NCBI GenBank assembly: GCA_945862145.1
Contig: CAMAXE010000007.1
Location: forward strand, 62,001 to 126,000
Direction: 5' to 3'
DNA: 64,000 bases
Origin: Klebsiella pneumoniae
Lineage (GTDB): Bacteria; Pseudomonadota; Gammaproteobacteria; Pseudomonadales; UBA5518
The first letter of the stretch is position 1. Each line of letters opens with the position of its first letter. Below, one piece after another: positions 46,116 through 57,856 of this stretch. The notes under the pieces are model-generated. The model saw only the letters and a program-made list of their open reading frames with translations. It did no database searches and was not told the origin of the DNA. The position numbers were made by a program, and so were the translations under genes.

Positions 46116-47234
46116 TCAACGCAAGCGGGCGACACCGCCGGCGCTGGTCTCGATAAGGCCCGCGAGTTCCAGTCGGACCAGCGCCGCACTGACCCTTGCC
46201 GCGCCCAGACCGGTCCTCTCCACCAGCCGGTCGACGGAGTAGGGCTCCATGGAAGTCGCCTCGAGGAGGCGGCGCTCATCATCGTCCAAAGCCACCGGGT
46301 CAAAGGTGGGCGGCGTGCTTGCGCAGGCCGCAGACACCGTGGAGGGCTTGAAGCGGTCACCGAGAGCGCGGATCACATCCTCGGCGGTTTCTATGAGCGC
46401 CGCGCCGTTGCGCAGCAGCTCATGGCAACCACGACTGGTGGCAGAGCGGACGGGGCCCGGCACGGCCATCACCTCGCGGCCCTGTTCGGCAGCGTGCTGG
46501 GCGCTCAGCAGGGAGCCGCTCGGCAACGCAGCCTCGACCACCACCACCCCGAGACCAAGCCCGCTGATGATGCGATTGCGCTGCGGGAAGTGCGCAGCGT
46601 CGGGCGCCGCCCCGGGCGGGTACTCGGTAAGCAGCGCGCCGCCGGTGTCGAGAATCCGGCGCGCGAGCTGGCGGTTGGCTGCGGGATAGATACGGTCAGG
46701 ACCCGTACCCATGACCGCCACGGTGCGACCGCGCGCGGCCAGTGCGCCAGCGTGGGCGGCGGTATCGATGCCGTGGGCGAGACCCGAGGTAACCACCAGC
46801 CCGTAGCCGGTCAGATCTGCAGCCAGCTCGGCGGCAAACTCCCGCCCGGCAGGTGTGGGGCTGCGGCTGCCGACCAGCGCGACCTGCGGCAAGCCGATCA
46901 GATCGGCCGATCCGCGGAGAAACAGGAACGGCGGCGGGCGGGGTATCTCCCGGAGTAACGGCGGATACTTCGAATCAGGGCGGGCGATCACCTGCACCTC
47001 GTTCTCCAACAGCCAATCCCGCGCTCGGGCAGCATCGGCGCTGATGCATCCGCCTAATGCGACATAGGCCTGAAGCGTGGCCGGACGCAGGCGCAGCGCC
47101 TGCACGCGATCGAACGGCAAGCGCAGGGCTTTACGGGGAGTTCCTGCCGCATCAATAAGACGGGTGATGGTTGCGGCGCCCGCCTGCGGCAGTGCCAACA
47201 GACTGAGCACTGCAGTGAGCTCATCGGGATCCAT
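46116..47234 (-). CDS. dprA: DNA-processing protein DprA/Smf
   Basis: The 372-residue protein has an N-terminal helical domain with VALGGCISAD, a central Rossmann-like DprA domain (VGSRSPTPAGREFA, SGLAHGIDTAAH, VMGTGPDRIYP, GALLTEYPPG, RNRIISGLG) and a C-terminal winged-helix (MEPYSVDRLVERTGLG). DprA binds single-stranded DNA and loads RecA during transformation. It lies downstream of the LysM-domain gene, as in Pseudomonas. Confidence 0.93.
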   Translation of the reverse strand: MDPDELTAVLSLLALPQAGAATITRLIDAAGTPRKALRLPFDRVQALRLRPATLQAYVALGGCISADAARARDWLLENEVQVIARPDSKYPPLLREIPRPPPFLFLRGSADLIGLPQVALVGSRSPTPAGREFAAELAADLTGYGLVVTSGLAHGIDTAAHAGALAARGRTVAVMGTGPDRIYPAANRQLARRILDTGGALLTEYPPGAAPDAAHFPQRNRIISGLGLGVVVVEAALPSGSLLSAQHAAEQGREVMAVPGPVRSATSRGCHELLRNGAALIETAEDVIRALGDRFKPSTVSAACASTPPTFDPVALDDDERRLLEATSMEPYSVDRLVERTGLGAARVSAALVRLELAGLIETSAGGVARLR

Positions 47235-47288
47235 ACTGCTCGCGCCTCCTTGCGCATCACGGCCGACATCCTGTCAGCCCGGAAATGA

Positions 47289-47305
47289 GCCGGCACCAGG
47301 CCGGC
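47289..47305 (-). terminator. Possible terminator after the LysM gene
   Basis: GCCGGC arms (47289-47294 and 47300-47305) with a 5-nt loop form a hairpin 8 bases beyond the LysM gene stop on the minus strand, followed by TCATTTCC. The T-run is poor, so efficiency is uncertain. It may separate the LysM gene from dprA. Confidence 0.38.
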
Positions 47306-47312
47306 GGGGGAA

Positions 47313-48338
47313 TCAGGGATTGCCGACCTTGTCGAGCACTGCCAGAGGCTGGCTGGATTCGAGCACGATTGCAAAGCTCAATTTCTCGAAGGTGCGGAAC
47401 ACCATGAGCAGGCCTCCGCGGGAATCCGGCATCTGCAAGGACTCGCCCGTCACCGGATCGCGTGCGAGTTCGCCGCGCTTGCTGATGGCGAGGACGTTGC
47501 CGTCGCCCAGCCCTTCGCGCGAACCGCGGTTGATGACCACCACGTCGAGGGCGCCGATCTGGTTGACGCCGTTTTCGACTGCCAGGATGACGCCCGACAC
47601 CTCAGAATCCGGTGTGCTCGGGAAGAAGGTGGCGGTGATCTTCTGTTCCACCACCGGAAGCAGCCTGTCGCCGCCGCGGATCTCCTCGCGGCTGCGGTTC
47701 ACGGAGAACGTCGAGATGTCGCCTTCCGTATCCACGATGCGCGCAGCGCCGATCTCCCGGGCCAGATGACCGAGAACTTCCTTGGTTTCCGGGTCGGCGA
47801 TGAGGCCGCCGTCGCGGAACACACCGAAATTGGTATCGCCTTCAGGCAGGGCGCCGCGGGCGTGCATTTGGTCTCCCGCACCGGAAATCACGTGGCGGGA
47901 CGCGCCGGCAACCACATACGCTGCTGCCTCCAGCTCACCGTCGGCAACGACCCGGCTGCGGGAAAGAAAGGCGTTGATACTCTCGAGTGGGATGGTGGGG
48001 ATGGCGTCGGCCATGGGGGTGGAGCGCACTTCAGGACTCAGCTTGACTGTGCCGCCGGCGCCGCGATTGAGCATGAGGCGCGGCTCGCCGCCAACAAAGA
48101 CCAGCGTGATGCGATCCCCCGGATAAATGAGATCAGGGTTGGCGATCTGCGGGTTGGCCTGCCAGATCTGCGTCCACAACCAGGGCTTTTCGAGGAAACG
48201 GCCCGAGATGTCCCACAGGGTGTCGCCCTGCATCACCACGTACTCGTCGGGATGATCCTCGCGGAGCGCGATGTTCTCTGCCATCACGCCCATTGCCAAC
48301 AATGCGCCAGCCAACACGCCAAGCAGGGTTTTTCTCAT
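47313..48338 (-). CDS. Exported LysM-domain protein
   Basis: The 341-residue protein has a signal peptide (1 to about 21, ending MGVMA) and a LysM domain (about 33-82: VVMQGDTLWDISGRF...LIYPGDRITL). A long C-terminal region of no recognised motif follows (strand-rich, EGDISTFSVNRSREEIRGGDR). LysM binds peptidoglycan. The gene upstream of def/fmt is a conserved position in Pseudomonas (PA0020-like). The start ATG 48338 gives a proper signal peptide; the frame extends 10 codons further upstream. Confidence 0.88.
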   Translation of the reverse strand: MRKTLLGVLAGALLAMGVMAENIALREDHPDEYVVMQGDTLWDISGRFLEKPWLWTQIWQANPQIANPDLIYPGDRITLVFVGGEPRLMLNRGAGGTVKLSPEVRSTPMADAIPTIPLESINAFLSRSRVVADGELEAAAYVVAGASRHVISGAGDQMHARGALPEGDTNFGVFRDGGLIADPETKEVLGHLAREIGAARIVDTEGDISTFSVNRSREEIRGGDRLLPVVEQKITATFFPSTPDSEVSGVILAVENGVNQIGALDVVVINRGSREGLGDGNVLAISKRGELARDPVTGESLQMPDSRGGLLMVFRTFEKLSFAIVLESSQPLAVLDKVGNP

Positions 48339-48453
48339 TACGATGTCCTTTCGCAGGGGCTGACCCACTGACGGGGAGACGAGTTTGGCAGAGTGTAGCC
48401 AAAGCCGGGGAAATTGCGTATAGCGGGCATCTTCTGGATCCGTTTGGGCGGTT

Positions 48454-48459
48454 TATACT
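48454..48459 (+). promoter_or_regulatory. Possible -10 element upstream of def
   Basis: TATACT lies 65 bp before the def start in the 186-bp divergent gap to the LysM gene. No good -35 hexamer was found at the expected spacing, so this is tentative. Confidence 0.35.
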
Positions 48460-48524
48460 GCGTCCGTCACGCTCATTGAGTAGCGGCAGCTGTTTGCCGA
48501 ACTGCACGGAATCAGGTCGACCGC

Positions 48525-49031
48525 ATGGCCCTTTTGAAGATCCTCGAGTTCCCCGACCCGCGGCTGCGGACGATTGCCAAGCCCGTCACGGACTTCGACG
48601 CCCAGCTTTCACGACTGATCGATGACATGATCGAGACCCTGTACGACGCAGACGGCGTTGGCCTGGCGGCGACGCAAGTCGATGTCCACAAGCGTCTGGT
48701 CGTGATCGACACCTCGGATAATCGCAACGATCCGCTGGTGTTTGCAAATCCCGAGATCACCGTGCTCGATGGTGGCCTGCACGAGGGTCGGGAGGGCTGT
48801 CTGTCGGTGCCGGGCTTCTACGAGCCGGTCATCCGCCCCGCACACATCCTGGTGCGGGCCCAGGACCGGCATGGCAAGACCTTCGAGTTGCGCCCGGAAG
48901 GCCTGCTCGCCGTGTGCATCCAGCACGAACTCGACCACCTGAACGGCAAACTCTTTGTCGATTACATCTCGGCGCTGAAGCGCCAGCGCATCCGCAGGAA
49001 GCTGGAAAAACAGCACCGGCAGCCCGCCTGA
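48525..49031 (+). CDS. def: Peptide deformylase
   Basis: The 168-residue metalloenzyme has [21 protein letters not shown] with the metal Cys, and QHELDHLNG with the HExxH ligands and catalytic Glu. It removes the formyl group from nascent chains. It is first in the def-fmt-rsmB operon (18 and 3 bp apart or overlapping), the usual order. Length equals E. coli Def (169). Confidence 0.96.
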   Translation: MALLKILEFPDPRLRTIAKPVTDFDAQLSRLIDDMIETLYDADGVGLAATQVDVHKRLVVIDTSDNRNDPLVFANPEITVLDGGLHEGREGCLSVPGFYEPVIRPAHILVRAQDRHGKTFELRPEGLLAVCIQHELDHLNGKLFVDYISALKRQRIRRKLEKQHRQPA

Positions 49032-49049
49032 CCCCGTGTCCCAGCCCCA

Positions 49050-50000
49050 ATGACTGCATCATCGCCGCGCGTCGTATTCGCGGGCACGCCGGAATTTGCC
49101 GCCGCCAGTCTGGCCGCCCTGCTGGCCAATGGCCTGCGGGTAGTGGCGGTGTATACCCAACCCGATCGACCCGCGGGCCGCGGCCGCAATCTGAAGCTCT
49201 CGCCGGTGAAGGAACTGGCGCTGGCACAGGATCTGCGCGTGCTGCAGCCGCTCTCGCTCCGCGATCCCGCGGCCCAGGCCGAGCTCGCCGCACTGCGGCC
49301 CACGCTGATGATCGTTGCGGCCTATGGGCTGATCCTGCCGGCGGCGGTGCTGGCGATGCCGCGGCTGGGCTGCGTGAACGTGCACGCGTCCTTGTTGCCG
49401 CGCTGGCGCGGTGCGGCACCGATCGAGCGTGCCATCGAGGCCGGCGATACCACCACGGGCATCACCATCATGCAAATGGACGCAGGCCTCGACACCGGGT
49501 CGATCTTGCTGCATCGCGAGTGCGCGATTGTGGAGACCGCGACCGGCGGCAGTCTCCGTGATCGCCTGCAGGACCTCGGCGCAGAGGCGTTGCTGGCAGC
49601 CTTGCCCGGCATTCTGGACGGAACGCTAACCGGCACCTCGCAGAACGATGCGCTGGCGATCTATGCCGCGAAACTGGGGCGCGAGGAGTCCACGCTCGAC
49701 TGGGGAAAACCCGCCGCCGTGCTGGCGCGACAGGTGCGCGCCTTCAACCCCGGAAACGTCTGCCAGACCACGGCTGCCGGCGAAATGCTCCGCGTATGGA
49801 TGGCCCGGCCCGTGATCCACGCCAGCGGTGGCGCGGCCGGTGAGATCTTGCAGGCGGATGCCGCCGGCATACTGGTGGCTTGCGGCGCGGACGCGCTCCG
49901 TCTGACGGAGCTGCAACTGAGTGGCGGCAAAGCGATGACGGCGGCCCAGCTGCTGAACGGTCGCGCGCGGCTGTTCACACCAGGAAGCCGTCTCGGATGA
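49050..50000 (+). CDS. fmt: Methionyl-tRNA formyltransferase
   Basis: The 316-residue enzyme contains FAGTPEFAAASLAAL at the N-terminus, HASLLPRWRGAAPIERAI with the formyl-THF-binding and catalytic residues, MQMDAGLDTGSIL, and a C-terminal OB-like domain. It formylates initiator Met-tRNA. Its stop overlaps rsmB's start (ATGA) and def is immediately upstream. Confidence 0.96.
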   Translation: MTASSPRVVFAGTPEFAAASLAALLANGLRVVAVYTQPDRPAGRGRNLKLSPVKELALAQDLRVLQPLSLRDPAAQAELAALRPTLMIVAAYGLILPAAVLAMPRLGCVNVHASLLPRWRGAAPIERAIEAGDTTTGITIMQMDAGLDTGSILLHRECAIVETATGGSLRDRLQDLGAEALLAALPGILDGTLTGTSQNDALAIYAAKLGREESTLDWGKPAAVLARQVRAFNPGNVCQTTAAGEMLRVWMARPVIHASGGAAGEILQADAAGILVACGADALRLTELQLSGGKAMTAAQLLNGRARLFTPGSRLG

Positions 50001-51292
50001 GCGGGGTTAGGCTACTCGCTGCCCGGGCACTGGCGCCGGTGCTGCTCGGTGAGTCCACGCTAGACGAAGGCCTGCGCCGCGCCTGCGCCAAAGCGGCTGT
50101 GCGCGAGCGGGCGCTGCTGCGCGAGCTGTGCTTTGGTGTCTGCCGCCGCTACCAGGAACTCGAGGGACTGCTGAGCCCGCTGCTCCAGAAACCTCTCAAG
50201 TCGCGCGATGCCGATGTGCAGGCGCTGCTCCTGCTTGGCATCTACCAGATGCGCTACATGCGGATCCCTGATCACGCCGCCGTCGGTGAAACCGTGGCGG
50301 CCTGCGCCGGACTGCGCAAGGCATGGGCTCGCGGGCTGGTCAACGCCGTGCTGCGCGGCTACCAGACACGCGCAGCGGAACTGGAGCATCGCTTGTTGCG
50401 CTGGCAACAGCTGTCGCACCCGCAGTGGCTGCTCGCGGCCATCGAGACAGCGTGGCCCGCGCACGCCGAATCAGTACTCGCCGCCAACAACCAGCCCGGT
50501 CCGCTCAGCCTGCGGGTGAACGCTGTGCGCGGAAACCGCCAGCGCTGGCTCGAACTGGCAAGCGACGCCGGACTTGCCTGTCACCCAAGTGCGCTCACGC
50601 CAGAAGGCGTGGTACTGGAGCGCGCGGTGGACGTGACGGAGCTACCGGGCTTCGAGGGCGGCGAGGTGAGCGTGCAAGACGAGGCGGCACAACTTGCCGC
50701 AGCGCTGCTGGCGCCACGGCCCGGAGAGCGCATCCTTGACGCCTGCGCGGCCCCGGGGGGCAAAGCCTGCCACCTGCTGGAGCGCTTTCCAGGAATCAAT
50801 CTTGTCGCGCTGGATACGCAGTCACAGAGGTTGCAGCGGGTGCAGAAGAATCTCTCACGGCTGGCGCTTCAAGCGACGCTGTTGCAGGGGGATGCGACCG
50901 TCCCTGACAGCTGGTGGGATGGCCAAGCCTTCGATGCCATGCTGGTCGACGCGCCTTGTTCCGGAACCGGCGTAATCAGACGCCATCCGGACATCAAGCT
51001 GCTGCGCACACCGCGGCAGGTCCACGCCTCGGCCGTGCTGCAACGCCAGATTCTCAGCGCGCTATGGCCGCTGCTCAAGCCCGGCGGAAGGCTACTCTAT
51101 GCGACCTGCTCCGTACTCCCCGAGGAGAACGAAGAGACCATAAGCGCATTCCTTTCTGCCACGCCGGATGCCTGCGAATGCGCAATCGAGGCCCCGTGGG
51201 GCATGCCTCGCGCGCACGGACGGCAACTTCTGCCGGAACCCGGTGGGAACGACGGATTCTTCTACGCGCTGCTGCAAAAACCCCCGTATTGA
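49997..51292 (+). CDS. rsmB: 16S rRNA (cytosine-967-C5)-methyltransferase
   Basis: The 431-residue protein has an N-terminal NusB-like RNA-binding domain (to about 140) and a C-terminal SAM-dependent methyltransferase with DACAAPGGKACHLLE, DAPCSGTGVIRRHPD and YATCSVLPEENEE carrying the catalytic Cys. It methylates C967 of 16S rRNA. I selected the ATG at 49997; the longer frame is within fmt. TrkA, which follows rsmB in Pseudomonas, is not here; glyQ comes next. Confidence 0.95.
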   Translation: MSGVRLLAARALAPVLLGESTLDEGLRRACAKAAVRERALLRELCFGVCRRYQELEGLLSPLLQKPLKSRDADVQALLLLGIYQMRYMRIPDHAAVGETVAACAGLRKAWARGLVNAVLRGYQTRAAELEHRLLRWQQLSHPQWLLAAIETAWPAHAESVLAANNQPGPLSLRVNAVRGNRQRWLELASDAGLACHPSALTPEGVVLERAVDVTELPGFEGGEVSVQDEAAQLAAALLAPRPGERILDACAAPGGKACHLLERFPGINLVALDTQSQRLQRVQKNLSRLALQATLLQGDATVPDSWWDGQAFDAMLVDAPCSGTGVIRRHPDIKLLRTPRQVHASAVLQRQILSALWPLLKPGGRLLYATCSVLPEENEETISAFLSATPDACECAIEAPWGMPRAHGRQLLPEPGGNDGFFYALLQKPPY

Positions 51293-51327
51293 GAGCCCCG
51301 CGGCGGCACCGGCCACAGCGCGCCTTC

Positions 51328-51340
51328 GCCTATACTAGGC
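51328..51340 (+). promoter_or_regulatory. TATACT element within an inverted repeat upstream of glyQ
   Basis: GCCTATACTAGGC, arms GCCTA/TAGGC around TAC, contains a good -10 TATACT (51331-51336) 35 bp upstream of glyQ, in the 78-bp gap after rsmB. No convincing -35 was found. Confidence 0.4.
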
Positions 51341-51370
51341 GGCCTCCAGACCCGGCATCGACGCCCTCCG

Positions 51371-52324
51371 ATGAGCACACCCACGCCCGCTTCGGCCCCC
51401 GAAACGTTTCAGGAACTCATCCTGCGGCTGCAGCAGTTCTGGGCCCGCGAGGGCTGCGTGATCCTGCAACCTCTCGACATGGAAGTCGGTGCCGGCACGA
51501 TGCACCCGGCGACCTTCCTCCGCGCGATCGGGCCGGAAACCTGGAACGCCGCGTATGTGCAGCCTTCGCGCCGCCCCAAGGACGGCCGCTACGGCGAAAA
51601 CCCGAACCGCCTCCAGCACTACTACCAGTTCCAGGTAGTGATGAAACCCTCGCCCGATGATTTCCAGGATCTCTTCATAGAATCCTTGCGCCAACTGGGC
51701 ATCGACCCCTCGGTGCACGATATCCGCTTCGTCGAAGACAACTGGGAATCACCCACCCTGGGCGCGTGGGGGCTCGGCTGGGAAGTGTGGTTGAACGGTA
51801 TGGAAGTCACCCAGTTCACGTATTTCCAGCAGGCGGGGGGCCTTGAGTGCTACCCGGTGACCGGCGAGATCACCTACGGCATCGAGCGGATTGCCATGTA
51901 CCTGCAAGGGGTCGACAGCCTGTACGACCTGGTCTGGGCAAATGGGCCGCAAGGTCCGGTCAGCTACCGTGATGTCTTCCACCAGAACGAGGTGGAGATG
52001 TCGCGCTACAACTTCGAGGAAGCCGACGTGGCGTGGCTCTTCAGCTGCTTCGAGAAGCACGAGAGCGAATGCCAGCGCCTGATCGAGCGAGAGCTGCCAC
52101 TGCCCGCCTACGAGCAAGTGCTCAAAGCCTCCCACACCTTCAACTTGCTGGACGCGCGCCAGGCCATCTCCGTCACCGAGCGCCAGCGTTACATCCTGCG
52201 CGTGCGCACGCTCGCTAGGGCCGTGGCGCAAAGTTATTACGGCAAACGCAGATCGCTCGGCTTTCCGATGGCCACCGAGGCCTTGCGCGCCGAACTGCTG
52301 GCCGCGGCGGGGGAGCGGGCATGA
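51371..52324 (+). CDS. glyQ: Glycyl-tRNA synthetase alpha subunit
   Basis: The 317-residue alpha chain of the heterotetrameric enzyme contains [20 protein letters not shown], the motif [20 protein letters not shown], and [17 protein letters not shown]. It forms the adenylate. Length matches E. coli GlyQ (303) plus short termini. The glyS start overlaps its stop by 4 bp, so the two subunits are coupled. Confidence 0.97.
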   Translation: MSTPTPASAPETFQELILRLQQFWAREGCVILQPLDMEVGAGTMHPATFLRAIGPETWNAAYVQPSRRPKDGRYGENPNRLQHYYQFQVVMKPSPDDFQDLFIESLRQLGIDPSVHDIRFVEDNWESPTLGAWGLGWEVWLNGMEVTQFTYFQQAGGLECYPVTGEITYGIERIAMYLQGVDSLYDLVWANGPQGPVSYRDVFHQNEVEMSRYNFEEADVAWLFSCFEKHESECQRLIERELPLPAYEQVLKASHTFNLLDARQAISVTERQRYILRVRTLARAVAQSYYGKRRSLGFPMATEALRAELLAAAGERA

Positions 52325-54396
52325 GCGCGGCGCATCTGTTGTTCGAGTTGGGTACCGAGGAGCTACCGCCGGGAAGCCTGCGCGCACTGGGCGAGGCACT
52401 GCGCACAGAGCTGTGCGCGCGACTCACGGAACAGCGCATCGCCCATGGGGGCGCCCGGTGGTTCGCGGCACCTCGGCGTCTGGCTGTGTTGATAGACGAC
52501 GTTGCCGCGGTGCAGGAAGACGCCCTCATCGAGAAGCTCGGACCGCAACTCGCGGCGGCCTTCGATGCCAGCGGCAAGCCCACGGGGGCGGCACTTGGTT
52601 TTGCGCGCGGATGCAGCGTGGAGGTCTCGGCGCTTGGCCGCGCGGAGGGTGACAAGGGCGAGCGACTCGCGTTCCGGCAGACCGTGCCGGGAAAACCATC
52701 CGAGGGCCTTCTCCCCGGGATCGCCGAGGCCGCGCTCAGCGCCCTGCCCATCGCCAAGCGCATGCGCTGGGGCGCGCGCCGGGCGGAATTCGTACGCCCG
52801 GTGCATTGGGTGGTACTGCTGCATGGAAGCACCGTCGTGAGCGGTACGGTGATGGGCCTCGAGGCGGGGCGCGTGACGCGTGGTCATCGCGTTCACGGCG
52901 AGGCGCGTATCAGCCTCGAGAACGCGAGTGACTACGTTGATGCGCTTCGTCAGCGCGGCTTCGTGATCGCCGATCACGAAGAGCGTCGTGCGATCGTCGC
53001 GGCACAGGTAGAGCAAGCAGCGCAGGCCGCAGGTGGTATCGCAGAGCTGGACCAAGCCCTTATCGAAGAGGTCACCAGCCTGGTGGAGTGGCCCTGCGCG
53101 CTGGCCGGGCAGTTTGAGGCGCGCTTTCTCGAGGTACCCGCCGAGGCGCTGGTGTCTTCCATGAAGGGCCATCAGAAATTCTTTCCGGTGCGAGATAGCA
53201 GCGGTGCATTGCTGCCGTGTTTCGTCACCGTCGCAAACATCGAGAGCACGGATCCCTCGCAGGTGATCGCCGGCAACCAACGCGTTATCAGGCCGCGACT
53301 TGCGGATGCCGCATTTTTTTTCGCGCAGGACAAACTGACCACGCTGGCATCACGGCGCGAGCGTCTGCGCAGCGTGGTGTTCCAGACGGAGCTCGGCTCG
53401 GTGTGGGACAAGACCGAGCGAGTGGCCGCGCTGGCCGCGTTCATCGCCGGTGTATTGGGCACAAATGTCGTGGACTGCCGGCGGGCCGGTGAGCTGTCGA
53501 AGTCAGATCTCGTGTCCGAGATGGTGCTGGAGTTCGACGAACTGCAGGGCACGATGGGCCGCTATTACGCGCTTAACGACGGTGAGTCTCCTGCGGTGGC
53601 ACAGGCACTGCTCGAGCAGTACCTGCCGCGGCACTCCGGTGGCGCACTGCCACAGAGCACCGCGGGGGCCGCGCTCGCGATCGCCGACCGCGTGGATACG
53701 CTGGTGGGAATTTTCGGTATCGGGCAGCCGCCCACCGGCTCCAAGGACCCCTTCGCGCTGCGCCGCGCCGCACTCGGTGTGTTGCGGATAATCGTCGAGG
53801 GCGGATTGCCGTTGGATCTGGTGCCGCTGCTGGAGCGTGCGGCTGCCGCGCACGGTGCGCTGCCGCAGGCGGCTACCGTTGTGGGCAGTGTGCGCGACTA
53901 CATGCTCGAGAGATTCCGTGCGTGGTACACGGAGGTGGGTGTTCGGATCGAGTGCGTGACGGCGGTTCAGGCGCGCGGGGTGACCGCGCCTCTCGACTTC
54001 GACCGTCGGGTTCGCGCCGTCTCGGCGTTTTCAGCGCTGCCGGAAGCGGCGGCGCTTGCAGCGGCCAACAAGCGGGTCGCAAATATTCTCCAGAAGCACG
54101 ATGACAGCGCCACCATGGACATCGATCCGGCGCGTTTCGAGGACACAGCGGAGCGCGAGCTGTTTACTGCGCTGGAGTCTGCGTTAGCGTCATCAGCGCC
54201 ACTGCTTGCTGAGGGTGACTACACCGGCACGCTGCTCGCCCTGGCCAGCCTGCGTGCACCGGTCGACGCCTTTTTCGAGCAGGTTCTCGTAATGAGCGAG
54301 AATCCTGCGCTGCGCGCCAACCGGATCGCGCTGCTGTCGCGACTGCGCAAGGCTTTTCTGGGAGTGGGGGATATCTCAGCGCTGGCAGTCAGCTGA
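52321..54396 (+). CDS. glyS: Glycyl-tRNA synthetase beta subunit
   Basis: The 691-residue beta chain has the typical [16 protein letters not shown]-terminus, QTEL-type [16 protein letters not shown] in the HD-like domain, and a C-terminal anticodon-binding portion ([18 protein letters not shown]). It is needed with GlyQ to charge tRNA-Gly. The stop TGA overlaps the ATG of the gmhB remnant (TGATG). Confidence 0.97.
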   Translation: MSAAHLLFELGTEELPPGSLRALGEALRTELCARLTEQRIAHGGARWFAAPRRLAVLIDDVAAVQEDALIEKLGPQLAAAFDASGKPTGAALGFARGCSVEVSALGRAEGDKGERLAFRQTVPGKPSEGLLPGIAEAALSALPIAKRMRWGARRAEFVRPVHWVVLLHGSTVVSGTVMGLEAGRVTRGHRVHGEARISLENASDYVDALRQRGFVIADHEERRAIVAAQVEQAAQAAGGIAELDQALIEEVTSLVEWPCALAGQFEARFLEVPAEALVSSMKGHQKFFPVRDSSGALLPCFVTVANIESTDPSQVIAGNQRVIRPRLADAAFFFAQDKLTTLASRRERLRSVVFQTELGSVWDKTERVAALAAFIAGVLGTNVVDCRRAGELSKSDLVSEMVLEFDELQGTMGRYYALNDGESPAVAQALLEQYLPRHSGGALPQSTAGAALAIADRVDTLVGIFGIGQPPTGSKDPFALRRAALGVLRIIVEGGLPLDLVPLLERAAAAHGALPQAATVVGSVRDYMLERFRAWYTEVGVRIECVTAVQARGVTAPLDFDRRVRAVSAFSALPEAAALAAANKRVANILQKHDDSATMDIDPARFEDTAERELFTALESALASSAPLLAEGDYTGTLLALASLRAPVDAFFEQVLVMSENPALRANRIALLSRLRKAFLGVGDISALAVS

Positions 54397-54644
54397 TGAA
54401 ACTGCTCATCCTCGATCGCGATGGCGTGATAAACGGGGATTCTCCGGACTACCTTCGCAGCGCGCGTGACGGGAGGCCCCTTCCGGGCAGCGTCGACGCC
54501 ATCGCCAGACTCTGCAATCCGGGTTTCGAGATCGTTGTCGCCACCAACACGTCGGCGCCGGCGCAGGGCCTCTTCGGCCTCGTTGTCAGGCGCGGTGATA
54601 ACCGTGAAACAGTATGCGGATCTGGGCGAGCTTGCGGCCCATGA
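54396..54644 (+). pseudogene. gmhB: Truncated gmhB (heptose 1,7-bisphosphate phosphatase) remnant
   Basis: The first 58 or so codons are GmhB-like: LILDRDGVINGDS with the HAD nucleophile Asp, then VVATNTSAPAQGLF. Intact GmhB is about 180 residues; here the frame ends at TGA (54642-54644) after 82 codons, and everything past GLF (about 54572) lacks similarity. A neighbouring frame reads QYADLGELAAHEG then stop, which could be the far C-terminus of the lost gene, suggesting an internal deletion. The start overlaps glyS and the end overlaps plsC, the order expected for an intact gene. Essential HAD motifs II-IV are missing, so the product is not functional. Confidence 0.75.
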
Positions 54645-55396
54645 AGGCTGAGCGGGGGCCCGTGCAGCAACTGACGGCAGCGCTGCGTTCAGTGCTTTTC
54701 TACACAGGCTACGGCTTGAGCGTGTGCCTGCATTGCATGTTCATGTTTGCGATTGCACCTTTCGTTGATTACCCGCGGCGCTACCGGATGCTGGTGGCCT
54801 GGAACCGCTTCGCGATTCGCTGGGTGCGAGTAGCTTGCGGCATTCATTACCGGATACAGGGGCTCGAGAACCTCACGGGCCGGCCGTGCGTGGTGGTGTC
54901 AAATCATCAAAGCAGTTGGGAAACGATTTTCCTGATAACGCTTTTTCCACAGGTCTGCATCCTGCTGAAAAAGGAACTGCTCTCGATTCCTTTTTTTGGA
55001 TGGGCGTTGCGCCTGCTGCGGCCTATCGCCATTGCTCGCGACAACCCACGCGCAGCGCTCAAACAACTGGTGGAGCAGGGTGCGGCTCGCCTGGGCCAGG
55101 GAAACAGCGTGCTGGTTTTCCCGGAGGGCACGCGAGTGGAAAGTGGCCAGGCGATCCGTTTCACGCGGGGAGCCGCACAACTCGCGATTCGCGGCGGCGC
55201 CGATATCCTCTGCGTGGCGCACGACGCCGGTAAGTGCTGGCCCGGACGCAGGCTGATTAAATTCCCCGGCACCATAAACGTAGCGATTTCCCCGCCTCTG
55301 CCCAGCGCGGGTGCTGACGCCGCCGCTCTCACACGCGAGGCGCAGTCGTGGATCGAGGCCCGACTGGCGGAGTTTTCTTCCGCCGATCAGGCCTGA
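54641..55396 (+). CDS. plsC: 1-acyl-sn-glycerol-3-phosphate acyltransferase
   Basis: The 251-residue membrane enzyme has an N-terminal membrane segment (about 17-40), motif I NHQSSWET with His89 and Glu94 (HX4E, not the usual HX4D), and motif III FPEGTR (160-165). It acylates lysophosphatidate in phospholipid synthesis. The ATG at 54641 overlaps the gmhB remnant end. It ends 3 bp from the convergent gyrB stop. Confidence 0.9.
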   Translation: MKAERGPVQQLTAALRSVLFYTGYGLSVCLHCMFMFAIAPFVDYPRRYRMLVAWNRFAIRWVRVACGIHYRIQGLENLTGRPCVVVSNHQSSWETIFLITLFPQVCILLKKELLSIPFFGWALRLLRPIAIARDNPRAALKQLVEQGAARLGQGNSVLVFPEGTRVESGQAIRFTRGAAQLAIRGGADILCVAHDAGKCWPGRRLIKFPGTINVAISPPLPSAGADAAALTREAQSWIEARLAEFSSADQA

Positions 55397-55399
55397 GCC

Positions 55400-57856
<2,457 letters not shown>

